Source: JBFLYC01 sp040756735
Lineage (GTDB): Bacteria > Bacillota > DSM-16504 > Desulfitibacterales > Desulfitibacteraceae
DNA length: 64,000 bases
NCBI GenBank assembly: GCA_040756735.1
Contig: JBFLYC010000001.1
Span: 124,001-188,000 of the forward strand
Direction of reading: 5' to 3'
Shown here: in pieces, positions 8,102 through 17,156 of the stretch
Layout: every line of letters begins with the position of its first letter
How positions within the stretch are numbered: the first letter of the stretch is position 1
Notes under the pieces: generated by a model
Told to the model about the DNA's origin: nothing
Database searches by the model: none
What the model saw: only the letters and a program-made list of their open reading frames with translations
Position numbers and translations under genes: made by a program

Positions 8102-9172
8102 TCAAGGTCTCTTTGCAGCTAACATACCTGCCACTGCAGCTGCAGAAAAATAGTACCTTTCTTCTTCAACACTTTTGCCCATTGAATATAAAGGTATTTT
8201 AAGCCTATCTGCTTCTTCCAGCACTTTATCAGAATCCATAGTAACGAAGGTATGTTTATCATCAAGTCTTGTTTCCCGTATTTGCTTCTTTAAGTATTCA
8301 TTTTCATCAGCAGGCAATTGGGGAAGAGCTACTAATGAAGGGAACAGGGCAACCTTCTGCAATACTGTTAACGTATGATGGCTGAACCCTTTATGTCTTT
8401 CTCTGTGATCATTAAAATTAATTCTCGGTATTGTTATTGCTTTTCCATTAAGTATGCCAACAGCATTTATTATTTCTCCCTGTTCGATACCAGAAAAACC
8501 CCATGTTGTTCCAGTGCCTACAATACCAGGTCCCATGCAAACAATTGCGGCATCAGCTTGAATAACATCTTTGGCTGCAATTAAACCTGTAAAAATATTA
8601 ACAGCTTCATAATCTCCGCCAAAAGAATGGCCTATTGTAATAGTAGCGGCAATTAATCCCATTTCCTTTAAAAGACTCACTGTCTTACTCAAAGATATAG
8701 GAAGCGCTCCACCATCGGTCATTATGTATACAATCTTTCCACCAGGTTTGTACATCTTATAACCTAAAACCGCTGGAGCTAATTTACTATGTAAACTGCC
8801 TACAATAATAGGCATATTTTGTAAACTTTTAAACTCATTAAACTTATCATGAAAAGGACTCTGTTGTTCTTCGACAGTCATTACTTTGATCTGACTTGGA
8901 GAATAACGAATTTTCATAATATGCCCTCCCCCTTCCATATTGCCTTGTGGTTTAGATAAATTAGCCATTACAATATGAAAACCCCCAGTTCCAAGCCCTA
9001 AATCCATTGCTGTAACATTTAATAAAATTGAGTCACCTATTTTTACATCACCAGTAATTGGAGGATAGTTAATAGCAGAACATTCCTGATCATCGATAGT
9101 TACCTTCAGCCATTGTATTTCTTCACTTTGACTGTCAATACTTGCAACTATTCCACACTTTCTGCTAATCAT
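8102..9172 (-). CDS. DUF3866 family protein
   Basis: This 356-residue protein belongs to the DUF3866 family of unknown function. The N-terminal 65 residues look like a small beta-barrel (GIVASIDSQSEEIQWLKVTID...GDVKIGDSILLNVTA). The rest is an alpha/beta domain with Gly-rich turns (VYIMTDGGALPISLSKTV, GHSFGGDYEAVN, VCMGPGIVGTGTTWGFSGIEQ) and a basic stretch ARINFNDHRERHKGFSHHT-like near residue 250. No signal peptide or membrane helix is seen. The family is repeatedly found near nudF, spoIIM and steA in Gram-positive genomes, as here. Confidence 0.8.
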   Translation of the reverse strand: MISRKCGIVASIDSQSEEIQWLKVTIDDQECSAINYPPITGDVKIGDSILLNVTAMDLGLGTGGFHIVMANLSKPQGNMEGGGHIMKIRYSPSQIKVMTVEEQQSPFHDKFNEFKSLQNMPIIVGSLHSKLAPAVLGYKMYKPGGKIVYIMTDGGALPISLSKTVSLLKEMGLIAATITIGHSFGGDYEAVNIFTGLIAAKDVIQADAAIVCMGPGIVGTGTTWGFSGIEQGEIINAVGILNGKAITIPRINFNDHRERHKGFSHHTLTVLQKVALFPSLVALPQLPADENEYLKKQIRETRLDDKHTFVTMDSDKVLEEADRLKIPLYSMGKSVEEERYYFSAAAVAGMLAAKRP

Positions 9173-9196
9173 TTCGTACAGCCCCCTTCATTTGAT

Positions 9197-10009
9197 TTAT
9201 TTTGCTCTACCCCACAAATCTATTACATTAAGAAAGAAGTTATTTTCAATAACTGAATTTAAAGAATTTTTCTCAGTATACCAATGAAGCAGCGCCAATA
9301 CAATAACAAGCACAAAATTAATTGCTGTGGGCAATGTAATAACACATATTATTCCTATTGCAATACCCATGGAATTAGAACCTGCATCACCAAGCATTAC
9401 CTTTTCTTTAAGATCATAGGGCGCATAAGCTAAAAGTGCACCAGTAATAGGATAGAGTAGTGCTACATGAAAATTCCCCGAAATTAGGGATAAAACTAAA
9501 AGAAAAAAAGATATAAACACAAAAAACTTAAAACATCTGCCAGGACGTAAATCAAATAAATTAAAAGCATTTGTAAATAAAACTATCACCCCCATACTTA
9601 TCACAGCATCTACAAAACTATCTGCAAATATGAGTGCTACTACAGTTCCTATAAATAATCCAGTAGTTGCCTTCAAAATTCCAGAAGTTACCTTGCCTTT
9701 AATTAACTCATTGAAATGACCTTTTAGTCCTTTGATCTTTCTTTCCCCTTTTAAATCGTCATAAAAACCAATTAATCCCATTGCAATAATGGAAGTCATA
9801 TAAACAAACACAACAGATGGTTCACCTAACGAAAAATAATAAAGATAACTTGAAATCGCAATGATTATAGCCAAGTACAAGCCAACGCCAATGGGAACAT
9901 TTTTTCCACAATAGTTTTTTCTTTGCCAACCTTTTTGTTTAAAGATATTAATAACAGGTAACAGTAGTGCTTTTGTCAAAAGATACCCCACAACTAATCC
10001 TGTCATCAT
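9197..10009 (-). CDS. MraY/WecA-like phospho-sugar transferase (GT4 family)
   Basis: This 270-residue polytopic membrane protein belongs to the polyprenyl-phosphate N-acetylhexosamine-1-phosphate transferase superfamily. Diagnostic motifs are the aspartate pair in IGFYDDLKGER, the Asn/Asp loop NAFNLFDLRPGR, and LGDAGSNSMG. About eight hydrophobic segments are visible. It is shorter than MraY (about 320) and lacks the MraY-specific His-rich loop, so the acceptor or donor differs. Its start overlaps the GT2 stop codon (TAATG), so the two are translationally coupled and probably act on one polymer. The product is unknown. Confidence 0.8.
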   Translation of the reverse strand: MMTGLVVGYLLTKALLLPVINIFKQKGWQRKNYCGKNVPIGVGLYLAIIIAISSYLYYFSLGEPSVVFVYMTSIIAMGLIGFYDDLKGERKIKGLKGHFNELIKGKVTSGILKATTGLFIGTVVALIFADSFVDAVISMGVIVLFTNAFNLFDLRPGRCFKFFVFISFFLLVLSLISGNFHVALLYPITGALLAYAPYDLKEKVMLGDAGSNSMGIAIGIICVITLPTAINFVLVIVLALLHWYTEKNSLNSVIENNFFLNVIDLWGRAK

Positions 10010-10686
10010 TAACTCCTCGTAAAAAGTAACTTAAATAAAGCTATACTTAGATGAACAAATTGTTTTCCCCGGTGTTTAAAACCGATAATACTTCTGTCGG
10101 TTTCTCTATGTTTCATTTTTGTTTCAACTTCCATTACTCTTAAACCTTTTTTTAATGCCTTGATAGTTGCAATTACTTCAGCTCCATAACCTTCTGCAAA
10201 GGGAAATATCTCACTGAGCGCCTTTCTATTGATCACTCTCTGTCCTGAAAGGGGAGCTTTTAGTTTTGGTTTTTTGGTAAATAACCATATTCCTAAGTTT
10301 GCCAAACATTTCACCAATCCAAGACCGGCTTTTCGCTTAACCTTAGGAAAAGCAGCAATAGCCATATCAGCCTCTCCCATAGATACGGGTTTGATAAGCT
10401 TGTTCACTTCTATAGCAGTATGGGCTAAATCTGCATCAATTAAAGCCAATAATTGCCCCTTTGCTTGCAGGCAGCCTATATTTAGTGCATTACCTTTTCC
10501 CATGTTTTTTCTTAGCCTAATAACCTGCACATTACAGCTTGAAGCAATCTCCGCAGTTCTATCTGCAGAACCATCATCTACAATAATAATTTCTAACAGG
10601 TTGTCAATGTTTTTTATTGTTTTAATAGTATCTTCGATATATAATTCTTCGTTAAATGCTGGTATGATAACTGATATATTGTTCAT
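10009..10686 (-). CDS. Family 2 glycosyltransferase
   Basis: This 225-residue GT-A glycosyltransferase resembles polyprenyl-phosphate sugar or dolichol-phosphate mannose synthases. It has SVIIPAFNEELYI at the start, IIIVDDGSADRTAEIA near residue 35, GKGNALNIG, and the DxD-type motif LLALIDADLAH near residue 90. No membrane helices are evident. SD AAGGTG precedes the ATG. It lies between steA and the MraY-like gene. I infer that the pair transfers sugar to a lipid carrier for an envelope polymer. Confidence 0.82.
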   Translation of the reverse strand: MNNISVIIPAFNEELYIEDTIKTIKNIDNLLEIIIVDDGSADRTAEIASSCNVQVIRLRKNMGKGNALNIGCLQAKGQLLALIDADLAHTAIEVNKLIKPVSMGEADMAIAAFPKVKRKAGLGLVKCLANLGIWLFTKKPKLKAPLSGQRVINRKALSEIFPFAEGYGAEVIATIKALKKGLRVMEVETKMKHRETDRSIIGFKHRGKQFVHLSIALFKLLFTRS

Positions 10687-10724
10687 ATAGTTTCACCTTG
10701 AATTGGAAATGTTCTGTATATCAT

Positions 10725-11858
10725 TTAAACTTGTAATAGTAGTCTTAATCTAAGAAAAATTAATCTTGCCAGTTGAAAAGCTGGTGGAGATACTATAAAT
10801 ACAACGATAAATGGAAGTAAAGCAGCAGCCACCATTTCAGCCAGATACTTTGGTTTAAGCCTCTGTCTGTATAGTTGATTGACTCCTCTGGCATCAATGA
10901 GTATTGAGCCTATCTTTAACCTTACCAAGAAAGTACTTGCCATACCTCTTCTGCCTTTTTCCATAAAATCAATCACATTAGAATGCGTGCCCACAGCCAC
11001 TATAAGCTCTGCTCCCTTTTCGAAAGCTAAAAGCATTGCAACGTCTTCACTAGTACCAAAGGTTGGTAATATTTTCATGTCCTTTAATCCAAGATTTTTT
11101 AACCTTTCCATGCCAGGAGCCCTACCATCAGGATAAGCATGAACAACTATTTCTGCCCCACAGAGCAAGGCTTTATCACTAACGCTATCCATGTCTCCAA
11201 CAATTAAGTCCGGGATGAAGCCAACTTCCAGTAAAGCATCTGCCCCACCGTCAACTCCAACAAGTACAGGATTCATCTCTCTCATATAGCTTCTTATAGC
11301 CTGCAAGTCTTCTTTGTATTTTTGCCCTCTGACAACTATTAAACAATGTTTCTTTTCAAAATCAGTTTTTATATGTGACATATCTATTTTATCAAATATT
11401 CTTTTAAGTTCTTTATTAGCCCATTCAATTGTATTTTTAATAAAACCTTCCATTTGCGGGCCAAAATTCCTTTGGGCCTCTTCAAGTTCACATTTTAGAT
11501 TTGTAATAGTTTTTATTTTTCCAAATCCAAGTATTTCATTTTTTGAATCATATATTTTTCCCTTTTTTATAATTACTTCAGATACTTCTTCAGTTTTCTC
11601 CCAAATGTCTGGGGATATTGAATCAATTAAAATAATACCATTTTCAACTATATTTAATGGGCCTGGATTTGGGTATTTGCCGGAACAAGATAACTGAGTA
11701 TTTAAAATGGCCTTTACTTTTGCTTTAATAAAAGCCTCTGCTGTAATCTCATCTATGTCCTTATGATCAATCAGTAGAATATCCCCTTGTCTCATAAAGG
11801 GAATTAGGTTTTTAGTTTTTTTATTTTTTAATAGTCTTCCTCTAATTAATTTGTTCAT
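10725..11858 (-). CDS. steA: SteA-like putative cytokinetic ring protein
   Basis: This 377-residue protein has a central thiamin-pyrophosphokinase-like domain (VGVDGGADALLEVGFIPDLIVGDMDSVSD, residues about 195-225) and one or two C-terminal hydrophobic segments (MVAAALLPFIVVFIVSPPAF) ending in a basic tail. This matches the SteA family, described in actinobacteria with SteB as a cell-division and envelope factor. The usual partner steB (a single-pass coiled-coil protein gene following steA) is missing, and the GT2 gene comes next. The function here is inferred from the family only. Confidence 0.75.
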   Translation of the reverse strand: MNKLIRGRLLKNKKTKNLIPFMRQGDILLIDHKDIDEITAEAFIKAKVKAILNTQLSCSGKYPNPGPLNIVENGIILIDSISPDIWEKTEEVSEVIIKKGKIYDSKNEILGFGKIKTITNLKCELEEAQRNFGPQMEGFIKNTIEWANKELKRIFDKIDMSHIKTDFEKKHCLIVVRGQKYKEDLQAIRSYMREMNPVLVGVDGGADALLEVGFIPDLIVGDMDSVSDKALLCGAEIVVHAYPDGRAPGMERLKNLGLKDMKILPTFGTSEDVAMLLAFEKGAELIVAVGTHSNVIDFMEKGRRGMASTFLVRLKIGSILIDARGVNQLYRQRLKPKYLAEMVAAALLPFIVVFIVSPPAFQLARLIFLRLRLLLQV

Positions 11859-11918
11859 TAAAATTTACACCCTTTATTATAATTCCCAGATTCACTATTT
11901 TAATTTTATAATAGAAAA

Positions 11919-11953
11919 GAAAAAAAGCTCAATGTCTTGTAGACAAAGAACTT
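11919..11953 (-). terminator. Rho-independent terminator of spo0A
   Basis: On the minus strand AAGTTC-TT-TGTCT pairs with AGACA-TT-GAGCTT around an ACA loop, followed by TTTTTTT. The stem has one internal TT/TT mismatch and one G-U pair. It lies 22 nt after the spo0A stop. Confidence 0.65.
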
Positions 11954-11974
11954 AGAAATCAATTCTTTATGTAT

Positions 11975-12745
11975 TTAACTTACTTTGGTACCTATTCTAA
12001 GTTTATCTGCTACCATAGCTATAAATTCTGAATTTGTTGGTTTACCTCTTTCTACATTAATGGTATAGCCAAAAAATCTATTCATCATTTCCACATTTCC
12101 TCTATCCCAAGCAAGTTCAATGGCATGTCTAATAGCGCGCTCAACCCTGCTTGGAGTCGTCATATATTTTTTTGCTATTAAAGGGTATAACTCCTTTGTA
12201 ACAGCTCCTAATAGATTGACATCTTCAATAACCATGATAATTGCGTCTCTGAGATATTGATAGCCTTTTATGTGAGCTGGAACACCCATTTGATGAATTA
12301 TTTTAGTCACTTCTACATCCATACTTTTGCCTTTAATCATGCCATTTTTAGGGCCACTTGATTTATCACCACGTACTAATTGTTTAATCCTGGTACCAAG
12401 AACTTCCAGATCAAATGGTTTTAATATATAGTAATCGGCGCCCAGATCACAAGCTTGTTGAGTCATTGTTTCCTGTCCCAAGGTAGTTAAAACAATAATT
12501 TTGGGTCTCATATTTAGTTCCAATGAATTAAGTTTTTCTAATACACCTATTCCATCAAGGTGAGGCATGATAATATCAAGTATTACAACTTCAGGCTCCT
12601 TTTCCCGGATGGCTTTTATAGCCTCAATACCGTTATAAGCGAAGCCGCTTAAACTTAAATCTTTTTGCTCTGAGATATACTCTCCTAAAATACCACAAAA
12701 CTCCCGATTGTCATCTACAATTAATACACTAATTTGACTATCCAC
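11975..12745 (-). CDS. spo0A: Sporulation transcription factor Spo0A
   Basis: This is the master response regulator of sporulation, 256 residues. The receiver domain (1-120) has the acidic pair VDDN, the phosphoacceptor Asp in VVILDIIMPHLDG, and the conserved Lys in ILKPFD. The C-terminal Spo0A effector domain (about 150-256) contains the recognition region TPSRVERAIRHAIELAWDRGN. The start is GTG behind GGGAGAG. The upstream region has a near-perfect sigma-H promoter and an 0A box, suggesting autoregulation. The neighbour spoIVB upstream and recN/argR beyond it reproduce the conserved Firmicute order. Confidence 0.98.
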   Translation of the reverse strand: MDSQISVLIVDDNREFCGILGEYISEQKDLSLSGFAYNGIEAIKAIREKEPEVVILDIIMPHLDGIGVLEKLNSLELNMRPKIIVLTTLGQETMTQQACDLGADYYILKPFDLEVLGTRIKQLVRGDKSSGPKNGMIKGKSMDVEVTKIIHQMGVPAHIKGYQYLRDAIIMVIEDVNLLGAVTKELYPLIAKKYMTTPSRVERAIRHAIELAWDRGNVEMMNRFFGYTINVERGKPTNSEFIAMVADKLRIGTKVS

Positions 12746-12798
12746 CCTATATCTCTCCCTCTTGTTTTCGATTAATTTAAGTCATTATCATTGTTTCT

Positions 12799-12826
12799 AT
12801 TTCAACATAAATTTGCCTAATCCTGC
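12799..12826 (-). promoter_or_regulatory. Sigma-H promoter of spo0A
   Basis: On the minus strand -35 GCAGGATTA, 11 nt, -10 GTTGAAAT. Both elements match the sigma-H consensus (RnAGGAwww, RnnGAAww) at every fixed position. It lies about 55-80 nt upstream of the spo0A GTG. Confidence 0.82.
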
Positions 12827-12877
12827 CACTTTTTACAATAAAACAATATTTGTTATAATTCGAAGTTATTTTGATAC

Positions 12878-12887
12878 TTTTGACAAA
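12878..12887 (-). promoter_or_regulatory. Spo0A binding box (0A box)
   Basis: The minus strand reads TTTGTCAAAA, matching the 0A box TTTGTCRAA. It lies about 52 nt upstream of the sigma-H -35 element of spo0A, and its first bases are part of the U-tract of the spoIVB terminator. Confidence 0.6.
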
Positions 12888-12912
12888 AAAAAGAGAAGGA
12901 TAGCTTCTCTTT
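12885..12912 (-). terminator. Rho-independent terminator of spoIVB
   Basis: On the minus strand AAGAGAAG-CTATC-CTTCTCTT is followed by TTTTTT. It starts at the spoIVB stop codon. Confidence 0.85.
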
Positions 12913-14233
12913 AAGATGCTCTAGATAACATAGAATCCATAACATCTTTTGGAAACATATTTAATTCTTGTAACATCCATTCTGCCGGGATACCATAACC
13001 TCGAGTGGGATCCTGAACAAAAACATGAGTTACAGCACCTATAAGCTTTCCATCTTGGATGATTGGGCTTCCGCTCATGCCCTGAATTATTCCTCCTGTT
13101 TTAGCAAGTAATATGGGATCTGTAATTCTTATTACTAGACCTTTACCCGATTGTTTCTGGTAAGGTATAATTTTTTCTACTAGTATTTCAAATTCTTCTA
13201 TTTTTTCACCCTCAAGTACAGTTAAAATATTAGCAGGTCCGGTCTTAATTTGATTAGTATATGCAACTGGAATTGGCTTATCGTAGTATTTATTAATAGG
13301 AAGCTTGTCTAACACTCCATAAATTCCATATTGGCAATTTTTTAAAATAATACCTGATAATAGACTGTTACTTGTAAAACTGCCAATTTTTTCTCCAGGA
13401 AAGCCCTTTTTACCATGATTAATACCTTGAATAGAGGCTGATACTATTTTCCCCATACCATCATTTAATTGACTGCTTAAGTCTGCATTAGCAATTACAT
13501 GGCCTAGCGCACCATATTGGCTGGTTTGTCCATCATAAAAAGTTAAAGTACCTACGCCTGCTGCAGTGTCACGCACATATAGGCCTATTCTATAAGTGTT
13601 AGTTTCCTGGCATTCCACTGGTTTAACAGTAAAATCCATTTTTAGTCCATTTCTTATTATTCCCAAAGTTAGGTGTTTTTCAGTTTTGGCGAGTTCTGCG
13701 ATTAAGCTGGCCAACTCATAATCGCTTCCTACAGGTCTTTGATTTACACTATAGATTATATCACCTATCTGTATTCCCTGTTCTTTTGCAGGATATAACT
13801 CTATTCCTGGACCACCATTAACTGCTGAATAGCCTATTACCATAACACCTTGTGCTTTTAAAACAACACCAATTGAATGACCAGCAGGATATACTTTAAT
13901 CTGTGGAAAAACATCAACATCAATATGCTTGATAGGTATTAAACCCCAAAGAGTTAATTGAGCTTTATATTTACCGCTAATCAAAAATTCTTTTTTCTCC
14001 ACTAAATCATAGCTATACTTATCTACCAACCCATGTTCATCTAGTAGTTTTACCCATAGGTTCTTTACTAATCTATCTGGAAATACTAAAGGTACATTTA
14101 AAGTATCGCCAACAGAGATCCTGCATTTGCCTGGAAGTGTTAAATAACTTTGCATCGGTGGACTAAAACTAAACAATAAAATAAAAACAATAATCACTGC
14201 GGCATATATTTCTTTGTATTTGCTTTTACGCAC
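12911..14233 (-). CDS. spoIVB: SpoIVB serine peptidase (S55)
   Basis: This 440-residue protein is the forespore-secreted protease that by family knowledge triggers pro-sigma-K processing. An N-terminal membrane anchor (residues 9-25) is followed by a PDZ domain around GPGIELYPAKEQGIQIGDIIYSVNQRPV and the S55 peptidase domain with YGALGHVIAN and the catalytic serine in GIIQGMSGSPIIQDGKLIGAV. The GTG start follows GGAGTG. Upstream, CAATA-16-GGGGAGAATT is a weak sigma-G-like candidate. It lies between recN and spo0A, as in most Firmicutes. Its target system's output, sigK, is also encoded in this window. Confidence 0.96.
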   Translation of the reverse strand: MRKSKYKEIYAAVIIVFILLFSFSPPMQSYLTLPGKCRISVGDTLNVPLVFPDRLVKNLWVKLLDEHGLVDKYSYDLVEKKEFLISGKYKAQLTLWGLIPIKHIDVDVFPQIKVYPAGHSIGVVLKAQGVMVIGYSAVNGGPGIELYPAKEQGIQIGDIIYSVNQRPVGSDYELASLIAELAKTEKHLTLGIIRNGLKMDFTVKPVECQETNTYRIGLYVRDTAAGVGTLTFYDGQTSQYGALGHVIANADLSSQLNDGMGKIVSASIQGINHGKKGFPGEKIGSFTSNSLLSGIILKNCQYGIYGVLDKLPINKYYDKPIPVAYTNQIKTGPANILTVLEGEKIEEFEILVEKIIPYQKQSGKGLVIRITDPILLAKTGGIIQGMSGSPIIQDGKLIGAVTHVFVQDPTRGYGIPAEWMLQELNMFPKDVMDSMLSRAS

Positions 14234-14374
14234 CTACTTTTCACTCCTATATTTAATTCTCCCCGATAGATACACCCCCGTATTGAATTAATTTGTTTTG
14301 ATTCTTGTTTTTCTAAATCTAGTTTTATCTCAGTCTCATTCTCTTATCCTGGCAAACATCGTTATACAAGTTAA

Positions 14375-14408
14375 ATAAAAAGAGTACAGTTAAAAATAAC
14401 TGTACTTT
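14375..14408 (-). terminator. Rho-independent terminator of recN
   Basis: On the minus strand AGTACAGTTA pairs perfectly with TAACTGTACT around a 4-nt loop, followed by CTTTTTATTT. It follows the recN stop directly. Confidence 0.85.
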
Positions 14409-16085
14409 TTAAATCTGATTTAATAACTCTTTTGCATGCTCTCTTGCTTTGACAGTTGCTCCTAGCATCCTAGTTAATTCTTCAGTTCTCTCTTCCACTT
14501 GTTTTAATTTAATTACATTGGTAAATGTTTTATCATTATCAATATATTTCTTTATATAATAGTGATGATCCGCTAAACTGGCTATTTGCGCAGAATGTGT
14601 AACGCATATAACTTGACAGTATATACTAGTTTGCTTCAACTTTGCTGCGACATTTCTCAACGTTGTACCACCTATCCCTGCATCTACTTCATCGAAAATC
14701 ATTACTGGTATGCTGTCAACTTCTGCCAAAATACTTTTGAAAGAAAGCATTATTCTTGCAATTTCTCCTCCGGATACAATCTTTCCCATAGGTTTTAAGG
14801 GTTCGCCTGGATTAGGTGAAATCATATATTCTATTATATCTTTGCCATAAGGTCCTCTATTATGCGTGTGATTTATACTAATAGAAAAACGTACATGAGG
14901 CATAGATAGTTCTTTTAACGATTGCAAAATTTTTGCCTCTAAAACACCTGCTGCTTCTCTCCTCATTCCATAAATTTGTTCAGCTACAACATCATATTCT
15001 TTATACTTTTGCTGTAGCTTAAATTCTATATCTCTAAGCTTACTTTCGCCGTTCTCAATTTCCTCCAATTCCCTTGCAAGGTTTTCATGTAGCTTTAAAA
15101 TATCCATTACTCTAGAGCCATATTTTCTTTTTAATTTATTAATTGTGGCCAACCGGTCTTCTATAAATTGGATTCTTTGTGGATCAAAGTGAAAATCCTG
15201 TGAATAGGATTTAAAAAATTGGGCAATATCATCTAATTTATACATTATTTCTGTTAGCTCATTTAATGTATTATCCAGTTCACTGTTGATTCCTTGTAAA
15301 TGTTTAAATTTTGTTATTACCACGCTAACCAAATCATAGGCACTTTTTGAAATGCCTTCTCCAGAAAATAATAAGCTGCTAGCTTCGTCACTTGCAGCTA
15401 TTAAATCTTGTGAACTAGATAGAAGCTTAAGTTCTTTTTCCAATTCTTCTTCTTCACCATCTTTTAGTGAGGCTCCTGTTATTTCTTTTAATTGATATTC
15501 AATAAACTCTTTTTCCAAGGCACCTTTTTTTATACTATCTTGAATTCTTTCTTTTTCTTTTTCCAACTGTAGCGCTTGGTTATAAATCTTATTAATATTA
15601 TTACGCTGTTTTTGCAGATGTTTGCCTCCAAATCTGTCTAACAACTCAGCTTGTTTAAAAGGTAAAATCAGTGATTGGCTGCTCCCTTGGCCATGAATTT
15701 CTACCAGACAAGTTCCAATATCTTGATATGTTGTTAATGTAACTAATCTACCATTAATTCGACAGCTGCTTCTGCCATTATCGGATATTTCACGACATAA
15801 GATAATCGTTTGATCTTCCTCTAGCTCTATATCTAATTCCTTTAGTTTATCTTTAATAACAGCTTCTTCTTTATTAAACATAAATACACCTTGTATAACA
15901 GCTTTCTGACATCCAGTCCTGATAAACTCAGTTGAGGCTCTGTTTCCTAATAGAAGTCCTACTGCATCAATCAATATAGACTTGCCAGCTCCTGTTTCCC
16001 CAGTTAATATATTAAATCCCTTTTCAAATTCGATATGCACTTTATCTATAAGGGCAAAATTTTCTATATGTAGCTCCTTAAGCAT
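14409..16085 (-). CDS. recN: DNA repair protein RecN
   Basis: This 558-residue SMC-like ATPase acts in double-strand break repair. Walker A is FNILTGETGAGKSIL at residues 27-41. A long coiled-coil region (about 160-370) is rich in Glu/Lys, and the C-terminal lobe has the signature KIVSGGEIARIMLSFK and Walker B IPVMIFDEVDAGIGG. GAGGTGA precedes the ATG. It follows argR by 10 nt, the usual Firmicute argR-recN arrangement, and ends at a strong terminator. Confidence 0.97.
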   Translation of the reverse strand: MLKELHIENFALIDKVHIEFEKGFNILTGETGAGKSILIDAVGLLLGNRASTEFIRTGCQKAVIQGVFMFNKEEAVIKDKLKELDIELEEDQTIILCREISDNGRSSCRINGRLVTLTTYQDIGTCLVEIHGQGSSQSLILPFKQAELLDRFGGKHLQKQRNNINKIYNQALQLEKEKERIQDSIKKGALEKEFIEYQLKEITGASLKDGEEEELEKELKLLSSSQDLIAASDEASSLLFSGEGISKSAYDLVSVVITKFKHLQGINSELDNTLNELTEIMYKLDDIAQFFKSYSQDFHFDPQRIQFIEDRLATINKLKRKYGSRVMDILKLHENLARELEEIENGESKLRDIEFKLQQKYKEYDVVAEQIYGMRREAAGVLEAKILQSLKELSMPHVRFSISINHTHNRGPYGKDIIEYMISPNPGEPLKPMGKIVSGGEIARIMLSFKSILAEVDSIPVMIFDEVDAGIGGTTLRNVAAKLKQTSIYCQVICVTHSAQIASLADHHYYIKKYIDNDKTFTNVIKLKQVEERTEELTRMLGATVKAREHAKELLNQI

Positions 16086-16095
16086 TTACATCACC

Positions 16096-16548
16096 TCACT
16101 GAAGCAATTTATCAATTGTATCCATTACCTTATATACAGCATCAGAAGGTTTAACAACTATTAATATTGTATCATCCCCAGCAACAGTACCGATAACTTC
16201 AGGCCACTGAATATGATCAATACATGATGCGATAGCATTTGCTACCCCAGGTAAAGTCTTGATGATGATTAGGTTTTCGCTATGATCTATTTTTACAACT
16301 GAATCTTGGAGCAATCTACTGAGTCTAGAAATATTAATACCTTGCCTTTGTTCATTTACCATGTGATATTTGTAGGAATCGTTACCTGTGGCTATTTTAA
16401 TTAAGCCTAACTCTTTTATATCCCTGGATACAGTTGCTTGTGTAACTTCAAAACCACTTTCTTTTAGTCTTTTTGCTAATTCTTCTTGAGTTTCAACATT
16501 ATATTCTTTTATTATTTCAAGTATTTTTTTTTGTCGTGCATTTTTCAT
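16096..16548 (-). CDS. argR: Arginine repressor ArgR/AhrC
   Basis: This 150-residue regulator has an N-terminal winged helix (KKILEIIKEYNVETQEELAKRL...TQATVSRDIKELGLIK) and a C-terminal hexamerisation and arginine-binding domain (LPGVANAIASCIDHIQWPEVIGTVAGDDTILIVV). It represses arginine synthesis and activates catabolism in response to arginine. No arg genes are in the window; its position upstream of recN is conserved by synteny. The ATG is preceded by GGAGG at 12 nt. Confidence 0.96.
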   Translation of the reverse strand: MKNARQKKILEIIKEYNVETQEELAKRLKESGFEVTQATVSRDIKELGLIKIATGNDSYKYHMVNEQRQGINISRLSRLLQDSVVKIDHSENLIIIKTLPGVANAIASCIDHIQWPEVIGTVAGDDTILIVVKPSDAVYKVMDTIDKLLQ

Positions 16549-16574
16549 GGTTATTGTCAGCCTCCTTTCTTAGT

Positions 16575-17156
16575 TTAATATGACTTATTTGTTAGCTTCT
16601 GGGCAACTAATATAAAAGGTGCAGTAGCTTTTCTATTTATGTGGTATGTCTTTATAACATCATAATCCTTTTTATCTAACCGGGAAAAAAATTCTTCAAC
16701 AGCAATTTTTTCATCCTCTCCGCCACAATGTCCAGAGTAAACTACTGCCGATATAATACCATTTGTTTGGAGCAATGAAATTGATTTTTTCAAAGCCGTA
16801 ACTGTATTTACTGGAGTTGTAACAATAGCATGATCACCTCTTGGTAAATATCCCAAATTAAAGATAACTGCTTTGACCTCTTTCTTAACATACTTGTCCA
16901 TATTTTGGTGTCCTGAATTAATTAAAGTTACCCTTTTATTTAACCCGTGCTTGTTTAATAACTCTTTTGTCCTTGCAATTGCCGCACTCTGAATATCAAA
17001 GGAATATACATGTCCTGCATCACCGACTAATTGAGCTAAGAATAAAGTATCAGATCCATTACCTGCAGTAGCATCAATAGCCCAGTCTCCATGTGATAAG
17101 GCATCCTTCATTATCCTATGTACAATAGTTGTAACCTTAGAAAAAGGATTATGCAC
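16575..17156 (-). CDS. mnmM: tRNA mnm5s2U-forming methyltransferase MnmM (YtqB family)
   Basis: This 193-residue class I SAM methyltransferase matches the YtqB family, of which Bacillus and Staphylococcus members were identified as MnmM, the enzyme finishing mnm5s2U at tRNA position 34. SAM motif I is AIDATAGNGSDTLFLAQ, motif II ends VYSFDIQ, and the catalytic loop is VIFNLGYLPRGDH. The start is GTG, overlapping the nadK 3' end by 8 nt. Function is transferred from the family. Confidence 0.82.
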   Translation of the reverse strand: MHNPFSKVTTIVHRIMKDALSHGDWAIDATAGNGSDTLFLAQLVGDAGHVYSFDIQSAAIARTKELLNKHGLNKRVTLINSGHQNMDKYVKKEVKAVIFNLGYLPRGDHAIVTTPVNTVTALKKSISLLQTNGIISAVVYSGHCGGEDEKIAVEEFFSRLDKKDYDVIKTYHINRKATAPFILVAQKLTNKSY

